Below, piece after piece: positions 1-10,280 of a DNA stretch of 64,000 nucleotides (within the stretch, counting starts at the first letter, position 1; the number at the start of each line of letters is the position of its first letter). This DNA is from Serratia marcescens. Lineage in GTDB: Bacteria > Pseudomonadota > Gammaproteobacteria > Enterobacterales > Enterobacteriaceae. The translations under genes were made by a program, and so were the position numbers. Under the pieces are notes generated by a model that made no database searches, was not told the origin of the DNA, and worked only from the letters and a program-made list of their open reading frames with translations. Location of the stretch: contig NZ_VFMJ01000001.1 in NCBI RefSeq assembly GCF_006715005.1, forward strand, positions 3,410,001 to 3,474,000, written 5' to 3'.

Positions 1-278
1 AATACCTGCTGGGCTACGCATCGGACTTTAACTTCCTGCCGACCGCGCTGCAGCCGCACGGCGTAGGTTTCCTCGAGCCGGGCATGCAGGTGGCCACCAT
101 TGACCACTCTATGTGGTTCCACCGTCCGTTCCGCATGGATGACTGGCTGCTGTACGCGGTGGAGAGTTCCTCTGCCTCTGGCGCACGCGGCTTTGTGCGC
201 GGCCAGATCTACACCCGCGACGGTGTACTGGTCGCCACCACCGTGCAGGAAGGGGTAATTCGCCAGCGCGACGCCTGA
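1..278 (+). CDS. tesB: Acyl-CoA thioesterase II, C-terminal part (cut by window edge)
   Basis: TesB hydrolyses medium- and long-chain acyl-CoA to free fatty acid and CoA in the cytosol. Only about the last 91 residues are present, read from base 3 and ending at the TGA at 276-278. The visible part carries the second hot-dog domain, including the [18 protein letters not shown] stretch and the [15 protein letters not shown] segment typical of the family C-terminus. The 5' end lies outside the window. The gene converges on amtB and the two share a hairpin terminator, the same arrangement as in E. coli. The family call rests on recognition of the conserved C-terminal sequence. Confidence 0.95.
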   Translation, partial: YLLGYASDFNFLPTALQPHGVGFLEPGMQVATIDHSMWFHRPFRMDDWLLYAVESSSASGARGFVRGQIYTRDGVLVATTVQEGVIRQRDA

Positions 279-292
279 TCCGCAGCATAAAG

Positions 293-320
293 AAAGGGGC
301 GATGTTTCCATCGCCCCTTT
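293..320. terminator. Bidirectional terminator between tesB and amtB
   Basis: A perfect 12-bp stem (293-304 pairing with 309-320) with a 4-base loop. A-rich and T-rich flanks let it serve both convergent genes. Confidence 0.85.
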
Positions 321-368
321 CGGCTTCATCATTATTTTAGTCTTTAGCGCACTGCCCTGCTTCGAGTC

Positions 369-1655
369 TTACTGGTTGTAGGCGCTCTCGCCGTGGCTGT
401 TGACGTCCAGCCCCTCGCGTTCCTGCTCTTCCGGTACTCTCAGGCCCACCATCGCGCCCGCGATCTTGAAAGCGATAAAGGCGGCGACGCTCGACCACAC
501 CAGGGTGATCAGCACGCTCACCAGTTGGATCCAGACCTGATGGCCCATCGTCACCCCTTCGGCGTAGCCGGTGCCGCCCAGCGAAGAGGCGGTGAACACG
601 CCGGTCAGCAGGCAGCCGACGATGCCGCACACCCCATGCACGCCGAACACGTCGCAGGTGTCGTCCACCTTCAGCCATTTCTTCAGCGTCACGACACCCC
701 ACAGGCCGGCGACGCCGCCCACCAGGCCGATGATCAACGCCCCGCCCACGCTCACGGTGCCCGCCGCAGGCGTCACCGCAACCAACCCGGCGATCATGCC
801 GGAGCAGGCGCCCAGCAGCGAAGGCTTGCCGCGCAGCACCCATTCGGCGAAGGTCCAGGAGAGAATGGCGCCCGCGGTGGCAACCACCGTGTTGAGGAAT
901 GCCAGGGCCGCAATGCCGTTGGCCGCGCTGGCGGAACCGGCGTTGAAGCCGAACCAGCCGATATACAGGATGGACGCCCCGGTAAACACCATCGGCAGGT
1001 TGTGAGGTTTGAACGCCTCTTTACCGAAGCCGGCGCGTTTGCCGATCAGGTAGGCACCAATCAGCCCGGCGCTGGCGGCGTTGATGTGCACCACGGTGCC
1101 GCCGGCGAAGTCCAGTGCGCCGTCGGTGGCCAGATAGCCGCCGCCCCACACCATGTGCGCGATCGGCAGGTAAGACAGGGTGAACCATACGATCGCGAAG
1201 ATCAGCACCGCCGAGAAGCGAATGCGTTCAGCGAAGCCGCCCACCACCAGCGCCACGGTAATGCAGGCGAAGGACGCCTGGAAGGCGACGTGGATCATCT
1301 GGCTGATGCTGCCGGTAACGCTGTCGATGCCGATGCCTTTCAGCATCGCCGTTTCGAACCCGCCGAATACCGCATTGCCCTCGCTGAACGCCAGGCTGTA
1401 GCCATACAGCACCCACAGCACGCAGACCAGCGCGAAAGTGACGGTGACCTGCGTCAGCATCGACAGCACGTTTTTGCCACGCAGCAGGCCGCCGTAAAAC
1501 AGCGCGATGCCCGGCAGCGTCATGAACAGCACCAGCGCGGTGCAGATCATCATAAAGGCGTTGTCGGCCTTATCGGCGACCGCCGGGGCGGCCAGGGCCA
1601 AAGAAGGAACCAGGGTTACCGAACTCAGGCCCAACATGGATAACAGTCTTTTCAT
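369..1655 (-). CDS. amtB: Ammonium transporter AmtB
   Basis: Inner-membrane channel that moves ammonium/ammonia into the cell and is closed by the PII protein GlnK when nitrogen is plentiful. The 428-residue product equals the E. coli length. It has an N-terminal signal peptide ending near ALA-APAVADKAD and about eleven membrane helices. The twin histidines of the pore are visible as VVHINA (H190) and VFGVHGVCG (H340), and the conserved Asp of ALDFAGG is D182. I chose the ATG at 1655; a TTG two codons upstream would only add two residues. It lies 36 bp downstream of glnK and is almost certainly co-transcribed from the sigma-54 promoter in front of glnK. Confidence 0.97.
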   Translation of the reverse strand: MKRLLSMLGLSSVTLVPSLALAAPAVADKADNAFMMICTALVLFMTLPGIALFYGGLLRGKNVLSMLTQVTVTFALVCVLWVLYGYSLAFSEGNAVFGGFETAMLKGIGIDSVTGSISQMIHVAFQASFACITVALVVGGFAERIRFSAVLIFAIVWFTLSYLPIAHMVWGGGYLATDGALDFAGGTVVHINAASAGLIGAYLIGKRAGFGKEAFKPHNLPMVFTGASILYIGWFGFNAGSASAANGIAALAFLNTVVATAGAILSWTFAEWVLRGKPSLLGACSGMIAGLVAVTPAAGTVSVGGALIIGLVGGVAGLWGVVTLKKWLKVDDTCDVFGVHGVCGIVGCLLTGVFTASSLGGTGYAEGVTMGHQVWIQLVSVLITLVWSSVAAFIAFKIAGAMVGLRVPEEQEREGLDVNSHGESAYNQ

Positions 1656-1691
1656 TATCAATCCATCCCCATTGCTTAACTGAGTTCGTGG

Positions 1692-2030
1692 TTACAGTGC
1701 CGATTCGTCGGTTTCGCCGGTGCGAATGCGGATCACGCGTTGCAACTCGGCAACGAAAATTTTGCCGTCGCCGATTTTACCGGTGTAGGCGGCTTTGCTA
1801 ATCACATCAACCACTTCATCCAACTGATCGTCGGCGATAGCGATATCGATTTTGACCTTGGGCAAGAAGTTGACGTTATATTCGGCGCCGCGATACAGCT
1901 CGGCATGCCCCTTCTGGCGGCCAAAGCCCTTCACTTCGGTTACGGTCAACCCCTGAATGCCCACGGAGGACAGAGCCTCGCGCACATCCTCCAGCTTGAA
2001 CGGTTTGATTACCACGGTCACCAGCTTCAT
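1692..2030 (-). CDS. glnK: Nitrogen regulatory PII protein GlnK
   Basis: Trimeric PII signal protein that senses ATP/ADP and 2-oxoglutarate, is uridylylated by GlnD, and plugs AmtB. The 112-residue product starts MKLVTVVIKPFKLEDVREAL, which is diagnostic of the family. The T-loop carries Y51 (LYRGAEYNVNF), the uridylylation site. An upstream in-frame extension is possible, but the ATG at 2030 gives the family length and follows a GAGGGG ribosome binding site. It is first in a glnK-amtB operon. A matching -24/-12 promoter and an NtrC-type palindrome lie upstream. Confidence 0.97.
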   Translation of the reverse strand: MKLVTVVIKPFKLEDVREALSSVGIQGLTVTEVKGFGRQKGHAELYRGAEYNVNFLPKVKIDIAIADDQLDEVVDVISKAAYTGKIGDGKIFVAELQRVIRIRTGETDESAL

Positions 2031-2082
2031 ATTGCCCCTCCACGAATTAAGCCCAAACTCACCCCTGGTACGCGTCATATGT

Positions 2083-2098
2083 AGCAAGGGCTGTGCCA
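2083..2098 (-). promoter_or_regulatory. Sigma-54 promoter of glnK-amtB
   Basis: Read on the minus strand this is TGGCAC, 5 bases, then TTGCT, an exact match to the -24/-12 consensus (TGGCAC-N5-TTGCW). The start of transcription would be near 2072, about 40 bp before the glnK ATG. The equivalent E. coli operon is known to depend on sigma-54 and NtrC. Confidence 0.9.
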
Positions 2099-2192
2099 AA
2101 TTTAATTTTTGTATGACGATTCAGCGGATTAGCGCACACGCGGGCGCCGCCGCGACGCAGCACAGCACCGATACCTTGAATGGGTTAAATAA

Positions 2193-2213
2193 TGCGCACT
2201 GATTTGGTGCGCA
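2193..2213. promoter_or_regulatory. NtrC-type enhancer palindrome upstream of glnK
   Basis: A perfect palindrome with 7-bp arms (TGCGCAC and GTGCGCA) and a 7-bp centre. It contains GCAC-N7-GTGC, the core of the NtrC site. Its centre is about 130 bp upstream of the predicted glnK start, a normal distance for an enhancer-bound activator of a sigma-54 promoter. Confidence 0.8.
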
Positions 2214-2287
2214 TCGCGTCGAAAAAGTGCAGAAAGGGGGCATGGCACAGGCGGGTTGCCTGCTTGTGGTGCGTGGGAAAGAAACAA

Positions 2288-2305
2288 GGGCCGCGATCGC
2301 GGCCC
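2288..2305 (-). terminator. Terminator after mdlB
   Basis: Perfect palindrome GGGCCGCGATCGCGGCCC. On the minus strand it is followed by TTGTTTCTTT, so it fits the end of the mdlAB transcript. Confidence 0.75.
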
Positions 2306-2311
2306 CTGGGA

Positions 2312-4090
2312 TCAGGCGGGTTGACTCTCCTCGCGCACCGCTTCCGCCAACTGCTCGCCCGCCAGCTGCAGCTGATACATCTGGTAGTAGCGCCCCTGCT
2401 GCGCCAGCAGCTGTTGATGGTTGCCCTGCTCCACCGCCTGGCCGCGATGCAGCACCAGGATGGAGTCGGCATCGACGATGGTCGACAGCCGGTGGGCGAT
2501 CACCACCAGCGTGGTGTGCTCGCGGATCGCACGCAGCGCGCGCTGGATCGCCTGTTCGGTGCCCGAGTCGATATTGGCAGTCGCCTCGTCGAGGATCAGA
2601 ATCTGCGGCGCCTGCACCAAGACCCGCGCCATCGCCAGCAGCTGTTTCTGCCCGACCGACAGGTTATTGCCCTGCTCCCCCAACCGTGTGTGAATACCCT
2701 GCGGGAAGCCGCGCACCAGATCCGCCAGCTGCACCGTTTCCAGCGCCCGCCAAACGGCGTCTTCCTCGATGTTACGCCCCAGCGTGACGTTGGCCAGTAC
2801 CGAATCGGCGATCACCACCGGATCTTGCTGCACCATCGCTACGCCCTGACGCAGCGTGCGGTGCGACAGGCTGGAGATCGGGCGGCCATCGAGACGCACT
2901 TCCCCCTCGCTGACCGGGTAATAGCCCATCAGCAGGTTGGCCAAGGTGCTCTTGCCGCTGCCGGTATGCCCGACCAGCGCCACGAAGCCGCGTGATGGCA
3001 CCGCCAGCGAAATATGCTGCAGCACCTTTTTGTCCGCACGGTAAGCGAAGCTCAGATCGGTGATGTCGATGCGGCCACCGGCCAACGGACGATCGTCAAT
3101 ACCGTAACTCTGCTGGCTGCGATCCATCAGCTCGAAAATGCGTTCGCCGGCCACCACCGCCTGCTGCAGGATCGATTGCTGTGACGTCAGCTCGATCAGC
3201 GGTTCATTCAGGCGCCCCAGGTAGTTGATGAAGGCGTAGAGGACGCCGACGCCAATCACGCCCTCGCCGCTGAAGCCGAACAGCATCAACAGGCCGCACA
3301 GCACCAGCGCCGAAAACAGGCTGAGCAGCGGCCGCAGCAGAAAACCGTCGAGCCGTAGGGTCTGCATACGCGCAAGATAATGCGACTGGCTGGCGGCGCT
3401 CATGCGCTCGCCGAAGCGCACCTGCTGGCGGAACTGCTGAATCACGCCCATGCCGTTGATCACTTCGTTGAAACCGTCGTTGATGTCCGCCAGATAGCTG
3501 CGCACCCGGCGCACGATCGGCGTGCTGTAGTATTGATAGATGCCCATCACCACGAACACCGCCGGGAAGATGCAGACCGCCACCAGCGCCATGCGCCAGT
3601 CGAGGCTGAACATCGCCACCAGCATGGTGCCGATCAGCGCGGCGCTTTTCAGCACCGTGGAGACCACCATTACGTACAGATCCTTGATCACCTCGGTGTC
3701 GTTGGTAACGCGCGAGATCAATTGCCCGACCGGCTGCGTGTCGAAGGCGCTGAGCGGCTGGCGCAGCGCGGCGTCCATCACGTCAGTACGCAGCCGCTGC
3801 ACCACCCCCACCGCCGCCTGGTTGAACAGCAGCGCCTGGAAGTAGTGCAGCGCCGCCGCCAGCAGCTCCAGCAGAATGTAAGCCGCCGCCAGCCCGCCGA
3901 CGAGCGTCAGCGGCAGTTGTCCTTTGGCGACGTAGTTATCGATAAAATAGCTCACCAGGATCGGCCCGGCGACTTCCGCCGCCGCCGCGATCCACAGCAT
4001 CAGCACCGCCAGCCCCAGCGGTTTGCGGTACGGCGAGCCATAGGCCAGCAGCCGCTTCAGCGTCGGCCACAGCTTTTGCACTTTATTCAT
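2312..4090 (-). CDS. mdlB: Multidrug ABC exporter half-transporter MdlB (SmdB)
   Basis: Fused membrane and ATPase half of a heterodimeric ABC exporter. The product has 592 residues: about six membrane helices in roughly the first 310, then a nucleotide-binding domain. Walker A is GHTGSGKST, the signature is LSVGQKQ and Walker B ends [12 protein letters not shown], with the catalytic Glu present. The partner MdlA lacks that Glu, so this subunit supplies one of the key elements of the competent ATP site. The two genes overlap by 8 bp, which suggests translational coupling. The S. marcescens pair has been described as the SmdAB multidrug efflux pump; the equivalence here is inferred from sequence and organism. 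Confidence 0.95.
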   Translation of the reverse strand: MNKVQKLWPTLKRLLAYGSPYRKPLGLAVLMLWIAAAAEVAGPILVSYFIDNYVAKGQLPLTLVGGLAAAYILLELLAAALHYFQALLFNQAAVGVVQRLRTDVMDAALRQPLSAFDTQPVGQLISRVTNDTEVIKDLYVMVVSTVLKSAALIGTMLVAMFSLDWRMALVAVCIFPAVFVVMGIYQYYSTPIVRRVRSYLADINDGFNEVINGMGVIQQFRQQVRFGERMSAASQSHYLARMQTLRLDGFLLRPLLSLFSALVLCGLLMLFGFSGEGVIGVGVLYAFINYLGRLNEPLIELTSQQSILQQAVVAGERIFELMDRSQQSYGIDDRPLAGGRIDITDLSFAYRADKKVLQHISLAVPSRGFVALVGHTGSGKSTLANLLMGYYPVSEGEVRLDGRPISSLSHRTLRQGVAMVQQDPVVIADSVLANVTLGRNIEEDAVWRALETVQLADLVRGFPQGIHTRLGEQGNNLSVGQKQLLAMARVLVQAPQILILDEATANIDSGTEQAIQRALRAIREHTTLVVIAHRLSTIVDADSILVLHRGQAVEQGNHQQLLAQQGRYYQMYQLQLAGEQLAEAVREESQPA

Positions 4091-5858
4091 CGGCCAACGC
4101 CTCCTCGCCGTTTTCCGGCGCTTCGTCCAGCGCCGCTTCCAGCTGCTGATAACGGTACATATCGCGATACCAGCCCGGCTGCGCCGCCAGCGCCGCCGGG
4201 TCGCCGCGTTGCGCTACGCCGCCGTGCTGCATCACCAGGATCTCGCTGGCTTCGGTCAATGCCGACAGCCGGTGCGCACTGATGATCACCGTACGATCTT
4301 GCCCCCAGCTGCGCAGGTTGTGCAGGATTTGGTGTTCGGTACGGCCATCCACCGCCGACAGCGCGTCGTCGAGGATCAGGATCTCCGCATCCAGCAGCAG
4401 CGCACGCGCAATGGAGATGCGCTGTTTCTGCCCGCCCGACAGCATCACGCCGCGTTCGCCCACTTCGGTGTCATAGCCCTGCGGCAGCCGCAGAATGTCC
4501 TCATGAACGCTGGCCAACCGCGCCGCCTGTTCGATCTGCGCCTGCGTCGCCCCCGGATGGCCCAGCGCGATGTTGTTCGCCACGGTATCGGAGAACAGGA
4601 ACGGCGTCTGGCTCACCACCGACAGCCGCGAACGCCAGTCGTCGAGTTTGACCTGCGGCAACGGCAGGCCGTGATAGCGGATCTGCCCTTGGTCGACGTC
4701 GAACTGGCGCTGGATCAGCGACAACAGCGTCGACTTGCCGGCGCCGGTCGGCCCGCACAGCCCCAGCATCTGCCCCGGCTTCAGCGTCAGCGCCACGTCA
4801 TGCAGCGCCGGATGTGGGTTTTCCGGGTAGTGGAACGCGCGGATATCCACGTCCAGCACGCCGCGGCCGGCCGGCAGCGCCTGCGGGCCGTCCTGCACCG
4901 CCGGCGCCTCGTCGAGCAGGCTGCGGATGCGGCTGTAGGCCGCGCTGCCGCGTTCAACGATGTTGAACATCCAGGCCAGCGCCAGCATCGGCCAGATCAT
5001 CAGGCCGAGATACATCACAAAGCTGGTCAGCTGCCCGAGCGTCAGCGACCCGTTCACCACCATCCAGCTGCCGCCGCCGATGGCCAGCAGGTTAGAGGCG
5101 CCGATGGCGATATAAATGGTCGGATCGAAGCGCGCATCCACCCGCGCCACATGCATGTTTTTGGCCCCGGTCTGCGCCGCCACCTCGGCAAAGCGATTGG
5201 ATTGGTGATCTTCCAGCCCAAAGGCCTTGATCATGCGGATGCTGGTCATGCTTTCCTGCGCCTGATCGTTCAGGCTGGAAAACGCCGCCTGCGCCGATTT
5301 AAAACGCTGGTGCAGCTGGTCGCCGTAATATTTGATGGCGATCGCCATCAGCGGCATCGGGATTAACGCCAGCACCGTCAGCTGCCAGCTGATTTGGGTG
5401 CTCATCACCACCAGCACCACCAACCCCATCACCAGCGAATCCACCAGCGTCAGCACGCCTTCACCGGCGGCGAATACCACACGGTCCACGTCGTTGGTGG
5501 CGCGCGCCATCAGATCGCCGGTGCGGTGGCGCAGGTAGAACGCCGGGTTTTGCCGGCTGAGCTGGCGGTAAAAGTTTTCGCGCAGCTCGACCGCCAACTG
5601 GTAGGACGCGCCGAACAGCAACACCCGCCACACATAGCGCAGCAGGTAAACGACGATCGCGGTGCCGATCATCAGCCCGAGCCAGGCCATCAGCACACCG
5701 GTGGACATCTGTTTTTCGGTGATACCGTCCACGATGATGCCGACCAGCTTAGGCGGCAGCAGTTGCAGGATGGCGATGACGATCAGCAGCACCACCGCCC
5801 CGAGGTAGCGGCGCCACTCCCGGCGGAAGTACCAGCCAATTTGAGCAAATAATCTCAC
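4083..5858 (-). CDS. mdlA: Multidrug ABC exporter half-transporter MdlA (SmdA)
   Basis: Second half of the MdlAB/SmdAB exporter, 591 residues, with an N-terminal six-helix membrane domain and a C-terminal ATPase. Walker A is GPTGAGKST, the signature is LSGGQKQR and Walker B reads [12 protein letters not shown]. Asp replaces the catalytic Glu after Walker B, a sign of a degenerate ATP site as in other heterodimeric exporters. The start is a GTG at 5858 encoding the sequence beginning [17 protein letters not shown]. It lies 92 bp downstream of decR on the same strand, so partial co-transcription with decR is possible. No terminator is visible between them. Confidence 0.95.
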   Translation of the reverse strand: MRLFAQIGWYFRREWRRYLGAVVLLIVIAILQLLPPKLVGIIVDGITEKQMSTGVLMAWLGLMIGTAIVVYLLRYVWRVLLFGASYQLAVELRENFYRQLSRQNPAFYLRHRTGDLMARATNDVDRVVFAAGEGVLTLVDSLVMGLVVLVVMSTQISWQLTVLALIPMPLMAIAIKYYGDQLHQRFKSAQAAFSSLNDQAQESMTSIRMIKAFGLEDHQSNRFAEVAAQTGAKNMHVARVDARFDPTIYIAIGASNLLAIGGGSWMVVNGSLTLGQLTSFVMYLGLMIWPMLALAWMFNIVERGSAAYSRIRSLLDEAPAVQDGPQALPAGRGVLDVDIRAFHYPENPHPALHDVALTLKPGQMLGLCGPTGAGKSTLLSLIQRQFDVDQGQIRYHGLPLPQVKLDDWRSRLSVVSQTPFLFSDTVANNIALGHPGATQAQIEQAARLASVHEDILRLPQGYDTEVGERGVMLSGGQKQRISIARALLLDAEILILDDALSAVDGRTEHQILHNLRSWGQDRTVIISAHRLSALTEASEILVMQHGGVAQRGDPAALAAQPGWYRDMYRYQQLEAALDEAPENGEEALADE

Positions 5859-5950
5859 GCAGTTTGATTCCAGGGTTTTATGGGATTTGTCTCTTTTTCT
5901 GCTTTAGCAGAGCAGGATACCACCGTTAAGCCGCCCGTCCGGTGAACTTT

Positions 5951-6412
5951 TCACTCCGGTACCGGCAGCGCGGTGGTGTATTTGATTTTTTCCATGGCAA
6001 AGCTTGAGGTGACATCGATGAGGCCCGGTACGCCGTTCACCAGACGCTTATAAAAGCCGTCGTAGCTTTTCATGTCCGCCACTTCGACCTGCATCAGGTA
6101 GTCGTACTCCCCCGCCATGCGGTAGAACGCCAGCACCTCGGGCATCTGGCTGGTCAACTGCACAAACGCCTGATACCACTCGCTGCTGTGCTGCTGGGTC
6201 TTGATCAGCACGAACGCCGTCAGCCCCAGGCCGAGCTTTTCGTTATCCAGCAAGGCCACCCGGCCGCGGATATAGCCCTCGTCCTCCAGGCGCTTCAGCC
6301 GTTTCCAGCACGGCGTCGAGGTCAAATTGACCGCATCGGCCAGCGTCTGCAGCGACTGGGTGCAATCTTGCTGCAGCATGCACAGCAGCTTACGGTCTGT
6401 TTTATCTAACAT
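5951..6412 (-). CDS. decR: Lrp/AsnC-family regulator DecR (YbaO)
   Basis: A 153-residue member of the Lrp/AsnC family: an N-terminal winged helix-turn-helix (residues about 1-55, [16 protein letters not shown]...[14 protein letters not shown]) and a C-terminal RAM ligand-binding domain. It is strongly similar to E. coli DecR, which senses excess cysteine and activates its detoxification. The divergent neighbour is a cysteine desulfhydrase, so the context agrees with that role. The 122-bp divergent spacer holds two inverted repeats that could be its operators. The call is firm; the effector is inferred from the family. Confidence 0.93.
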   Translation of the reverse strand: MLDKTDRKLLCMLQQDCTQSLQTLADAVNLTSTPCWKRLKRLEDEGYIRGRVALLDNEKLGLGLTAFVLIKTQQHSSEWYQAFVQLTSQMPEVLAFYRMAGEYDYLMQVEVADMKSYDGFYKRLVNGVPGLIDVTSSFAMEKIKYTTALPVPE

Positions 6413-6424
6413 ATCGGCTACCAG

Positions 6425-6439
6425 GAGAAAAACTTTCTC
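6425..6439. promoter_or_regulatory. Inverted repeat in decR-cdsH spacer (possible DecR operator)
   Basis: GAGAAA-AAC-TTTCTC, a perfect 6-bp inverted repeat with a 3-base centre, starting 13 bp upstream of the decR ATG. The A/T-rich symmetric form resembles Lrp-family sites. The assignment to DecR is inference from position. Confidence 0.45.
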
Positions 6440-6456
6440 TCATTAGGCGATTAAAC

Positions 6457-6482
6457 AGGAAAAATGGCAATCCTTTTTTCCT
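6457..6482. promoter_or_regulatory. Second inverted repeat in decR-cdsH spacer
   Basis: AGGAAAAA at 6457-6464 faces TTTTTCCT at 6475-6482 across 10 bases. It lies between the two divergent genes, about 50 bp before the cdsH ATG. It could be a second operator for the Lrp-family regulator. Confidence 0.4.
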
Positions 6483-6534
6483 GCCGACAGGCTATGCTAC
6501 GCCATAAACCAGCCCCCTATTCTGAGGCCAAATC

Positions 6535-7575
6535 ATGACAAACTCTTGGGTAAAATATGCTATCGGTGAAATAGAAGCGGATTTTCAGCGCTCCGCCGAT
6601 ACGCACCTGATCCGCCTGAACCTGCCGGCGTTTCCCGGCATCTGCCTGTATCTGAAGGATGAGAGCACCCACCCGACCGGCAGCCTGAAACACCGCCTGG
6701 CGCGCTCGCTGTTCCTTTATGGCCTGTGCAATGGCTGGATCACCGAGAACACCACCATCATCGAGGCCTCTTCCGGCAGCACCGCGGTGTCCGAAGCCTA
6801 CTTCGCTCGTCTGATCGGCCTGCCGTTCATCGCGGTGATGCCGTCCTGCACCGCGCGCCGCAAGGTGGAGCAGATTGCCTTTTACGGCGGCCGCTGCCAC
6901 TTCGTCGATCATGCCGCTCAGATCTACGCCGCCTCCGAACAGCTGGCGCAAGAGCTGAAAGGCCACTATATGGATCAGTTCACCTACGCCGAACGCGCCA
7001 CCGACTGGCGCGGCAACAACAATATCGCCGACAGCATCTTCCGCCAGATGGCGCGCGAACCCTTCCCGGTGCCGAAACACATCGTGATGAGCGCCGGCAC
7101 CGGCGGCACCTCCGCCACGCTGGGGCGCTATATCCGCTATCAGGGGCACAACACCCAATTGACGGTGGTCGATCCGGAAAACTCGGTGTTCTATGACTGC
7201 TTCCACCACGGCGATCGCACCCTGATCGGCAGCTGCGGCAGCCGTATCGAAGGCATCGGCCGCCCGCGCGCCGAACCGTCGTTCATCCCGTCGGTGGTCG
7301 ACAGCATGCTGCGGGTGCCGGATGCCGCCAGCGTCGCCACCATTCACTGGCTGGAAGGCGTGCTCGGCCGCAAGGTTGGCGCCTCCACCGGCACCAATGT
7401 CTGGGGTGCGCTGCAGCTGGCGAAACAGATGCGGGAAAACGGCGAGCAAGGGTCGATCGTCACCCTGCTGTGCGACAGCGGCGAGCGTTACCTGGATACC
7501 TATTACAACCCGGAATGGGTCAGCAACAACATCGGCGATCTGCAGCCTTATCTGGCGCAGCTGGCGGATTTGTAA
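6535..7575 (+). CDS. cdsH: PLP-dependent cysteine desulfhydrase CdsH
   Basis: A 346-residue fold-type II pyridoxal-phosphate enzyme of the cysteine synthase/desulfhydrase group. The Schiff-base lysine lies in [12 protein letters not shown] (about residue 51). The phosphate-binding loop is [12 protein letters not shown] and the substrate loop is [12 protein letters not shown]. The whole sequence closely resembles Salmonella CdsH, which breaks cysteine down to pyruvate, ammonia and sulfide, rather than CysK or CysM. The start at 6535 follows a TGAGGCC ribosome binding site. It is divergent from decR, the expected cysteine-responsive regulator. No membrane segment is present, so it is cytosolic. 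Confidence 0.88.
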   Translation: MTNSWVKYAIGEIEADFQRSADTHLIRLNLPAFPGICLYLKDESTHPTGSLKHRLARSLFLYGLCNGWITENTTIIEASSGSTAVSEAYFARLIGLPFIAVMPSCTARRKVEQIAFYGGRCHFVDHAAQIYAASEQLAQELKGHYMDQFTYAERATDWRGNNNIADSIFRQMAREPFPVPKHIVMSAGTGGTSATLGRYIRYQGHNTQLTVVDPENSVFYDCFHHGDRTLIGSCGSRIEGIGRPRAEPSFIPSVVDSMLRVPDAASVATIHWLEGVLGRKVGASTGTNVWGALQLAKQMRENGEQGSIVTLLCDSGERYLDTYYNPEWVSNNIGDLQPYLAQLADL

Positions 7576-7590
7576 CGCCAGGCGTTAGGT

Positions 7591-7618
7591 AAAAAAAAGC
7601 CGGGTAGTCATACCCGGC
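7591..7618 (-). terminator. Terminator after cof
   Basis: Stem GCCGGGTA (7599-7606) with TACCCGGC (7611-7618). On the minus strand it is followed by eight T residues (7591-7598). Confidence 0.85.
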
Positions 7619-7635
7619 CGGCTGTAAGGAGAACC

Positions 7636-8460
7636 TCATTCTTCGGGGGAATAGGTGAGGCAAGGTGAACGCAGCCAATGTTGTAAATAGTGGGCCACCG
7701 CCTGCTGTTGGCAATGGCCGATAACCGGTAGCTGCGGCAGCAGGGATTTCAGCTGCGGCAGGGCGTTGCCCATCACCACACCGTGTCCCACCGCCCCCAG
7801 CATCTCTTTGTCGTTCATCGCGTCGCCGAACGCCATGCAGTCGGCCATCGTCAGCCCCAGATGGCGGCTCAGCCGGTCCAGCGCCGTGCCCTTGTTGCAA
7901 CCGAGCGGCAGCACCTCCAGGCAGTCGTAGGCGGAAAAGCACAGATCGGCCTCACCACCCAGCTGTGCCCGCAGCTGCACCTGCAATGCCAGCAACTCCT
8001 CATGCGGCGCGACAAAACACACCTTGCTGTTACCGAACGCCGGCAGGCGGCGCACGTCAGCCAGCTGAAAACGAAAGCCGCTCAGGTGATGTGCCCGCAG
8101 CATCTCTTCCGGCACGGGGAATTCGGTCAGCCAACCTTCGTCGCGGAACACATGCATGCTGGCGCGGGTACGCCAATGATGATGCAGCACCTCTTCGGCG
8201 ACCGCTGCCGGCAGATCGGTGGCATGCAGCTGTTGGCCGCGGTTGTCATACACACGCGTACCATTGCCGGTGATCAGGTAGCCCTGCAGCCCCAGCTGCG
8301 CCATGATCGGCTGCGCGTCAAGGTAATGCCGCCCGGTGGCGAACGTCACCACCATCTCCCGCTCCACCAGCTGGTTCAGCACCGCCAGCGTTTCCGGGCC
8401 AATCCGGTGATCCAGCATCAACAACGTGCCGTCCATATCGAAAGCTGCCAGGCGATACAT
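7636..8460 (-). CDS. cof: HAD-family HMP-PP phosphatase Cof
   Basis: A 274-residue HAD-superfamily (Cof-type, IIB cap) phosphatase. Motif I is FDMDGTLLM near the N-terminus; motif II is TGNGTRV; the C-terminal motif is [11 protein letters not shown]...[15 protein letters not shown]. coli Cof hydrolyses the thiamin intermediate HMP-PP and other phosphates. A 25-residue upstream extension is open, but the ATG at 8460 has an AGAGGT ribosome binding site and starts directly on the HAD motif ([11 protein letters not shown]). It converges on cdsH and is divergent from ybaE. Confidence 0.94.
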   Translation of the reverse strand: MYRLAAFDMDGTLLMLDHRIGPETLAVLNQLVEREMVVTFATGRHYLDAQPIMAQLGLQGYLITGNGTRVYDNRGQQLHATDLPAAVAEEVLHHHWRTRASMHVFRDEGWLTEFPVPEEMLRAHHLSGFRFQLADVRRLPAFGNSKVCFVAPHEELLALQVQLRAQLGGEADLCFSAYDCLEVLPLGCNKGTALDRLSRHLGLTMADCMAFGDAMNDKEMLGAVGHGVVMGNALPQLKSLLPQLPVIGHCQQQAVAHYLQHWLRSPCLTYSPEE

Positions 8461-8564
8461 AAAGACCTCTTGAATGTGAACGCGATTGCAATCAATGCAG
8501 TATGGGATGGCATTTACGGAAGTAATAGTGAACAATTTGAGAAAACTGTTCCGGATTTCTGCCC

Positions 8565-10280
8565 ATGCGCCTGGTTCACCGTCTCAGCCAATATCAACGC
8601 CTGTACCATCAGCTCGGCAGCGCGCCGGTCGCCGCGACCATCGGCGAGCTGGCGGCGATGTTCTACTGCAGCGAACGCCACGCCCGCACGCTGGTGCAGC
8701 AGCTGCAGGATCAGGGCTGGTTGAGCTGGCATTCGCAGCCCGGCCGCGGCAAACGCGCCCGCCTGCACTGCCTGAAAACCCCGGATGAGCTGCGCGCGCA
8801 GCTGTTGCAACAGCTGCTGCAACAGGGCAATCATCAGGGGGCGCTGGAAATGGCGCAACTCGATCCGCAGCACCTGCAGGATCTGCTCAGCCCGCACCTC
8901 GGCGGACAATGGCAGGCCGGCAGCCCGACGCTGCGCATTCCCTATTACCGCACGCTGGAAGCGCTCGACCCGCTCACGCTGACCGGCCGCGCCGAACAAC
9001 ATCTGGTGTCGACCCTGCACGCCGGGCTGACGCGCCTGATGACCGGTAACCCGGAACCGCAGCCCGACCTGGCGCACCACTGGCAGATTGGCGAGCACGG
9101 CCTGCGCTGGCGCTTCTTCCTGCGCAGCCAGCTGCGTTGGCATAACGGTGAACCGCTGACCGGCCAACAGCTGCTGCAAACGCTGGAAAAACTGCAGCGC
9201 CACCCGCGCAGCCAACCCAGCCTAGCCAACGTCGCGAACATCAGCTTGCCGCATCCGCTGTGCATTCAGTTCGATCTGCACCTGCCGGACTATTGGCTGG
9301 CCCACCGGCTGGCGGAGCTGCCTTGTCTGATGACCCACCCGGAGCTGCCGACCATCGGCGCCGGCCCGTTCAAACTGGCGTTGAATGAACCGCAGTTGGT
9401 GAGGCTGGAACAGCACGCCGGTTACCATCTGCAGCATCCGTATCTGGACACCATCGAATACTGGATCACGCCCGATCTGCCCACCGCCGGCGCCGACACC
9501 AGCTGCCAGCATCCGGTGCGCATCACCATCGGTCAGCAAGACGACTTGGCGCTGGCCCGGCCGGTACAGCGCAGCATGAGCCTGGGCTGGTGTTATTTGG
9601 CGCTGAACCTGCGCCACGGCGTGCTGAGCGAAGCCCAGGGGCAAAAGCTGCTGATGCTGATCCAGCAGTCCGGCCTGCTGAACCATCTGCCGATCCCCAA
9701 CAGCGTGATCACCCCCAGCCATGAAATGCTGCCCGGCTGGCGCATCCCCAGCCAACGGATTGAAGAAGATGTCCCCCTGCCCACCCGGCTGACGCTGCTG
9801 TATCGGCCGCCGGTCGAGCTGGAAACGGTGACGGCCGCGCTACAACGGCTGTTGGCGCAGCACGGCTGCGAGCTGGAAGTGCGCTACTACGCCGGCAAGC
9901 GCTGGCAAAGCGAGGAACAGATCGCCCAGGCCGACCTGCTGCTGGCGGACAACCTGATCGGCGAGGCGCCGGAGGCGACGTTGGAGAGCTGGCTGCGTCA
10001 GGATACGCTGTGGCGCGGCATCCTGACGGAAAGCCGCTGGCAGCATCAACAGGATACGCTGCAGCAGATCCAGCAGCTGCAGGCGCAGCAACCGCGCTTC
10101 GAACAGCTGCAGGCCTATTATCAACAGCTGATGGCCGCCGCCATCATCACGCCGCTGTTTCACTACCAGTATCAGATCAGCGCACCGCCGCGCATGCATG
10201 GCGTGACGCTGACCGCGCACGGCTGGTTCGATTTTTGCCAGGCGTGGCTGCCGCCGCCGGTGGACGACGCACCGGCCTGA
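8565..10280 (+). CDS. ybaE: SgrR-family transcriptional regulator YbaE
   Basis: A 571-residue protein with an N-terminal winged helix ([28 protein letters not shown], residues about 28-55). A long C-terminal domain follows that resembles periplasmic solute-binding proteins but has no signal peptide. This is the SgrR/YbaE architecture. Position between cof and queC matches E. coli ybaE. Its ligand is not known to me. The second domain has the SBP_bac_5-like segments TLHAGLTRL and [28 protein letters not shown]. It could sense a small peptide or sugar phosphate. Confidence 0.88.
   Translation: MRLVHRLSQYQRLYHQLGSAPVAATIGELAAMFYCSERHARTLVQQLQDQGWLSWHSQPGRGKRARLHCLKTPDELRAQLLQQLLQQGNHQGALEMAQLDPQHLQDLLSPHLGGQWQAGSPTLRIPYYRTLEALDPLTLTGRAEQHLVSTLHAGLTRLMTGNPEPQPDLAHHWQIGEHGLRWRFFLRSQLRWHNGEPLTGQQLLQTLEKLQRHPRSQPSLANVANISLPHPLCIQFDLHLPDYWLAHRLAELPCLMTHPELPTIGAGPFKLALNEPQLVRLEQHAGYHLQHPYLDTIEYWITPDLPTAGADTSCQHPVRITIGQQDDLALARPVQRSMSLGWCYLALNLRHGVLSEAQGQKLLMLIQQSGLLNHLPIPNSVITPSHEMLPGWRIPSQRIEEDVPLPTRLTLLYRPPVELETVTAALQRLLAQHGCELEVRYYAGKRWQSEEQIAQADLLLADNLIGEAPEATLESWLRQDTLWRGILTESRWQHQQDTLQQIQQLQAQQPRFEQLQAYYQQLMAAAIITPLFHYQYQISAPPRMHGVTLTAHGWFDFCQAWLPPPVDDAPA

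Noticed and set aside
393-1643. 416-codon plus-strand frame opposite amtB
   Set aside because: Antisense shadow of a high-GC gene: composition is rich in His, Arg, Gln and Ala and has no family resemblance, while amtB on the other strand is unmistakable.
8461-8535. 25-residue N-terminal extension of Cof
   Set aside because: The HAD motif starts right after the ATG at 8460, which has a proper ribosome binding site.
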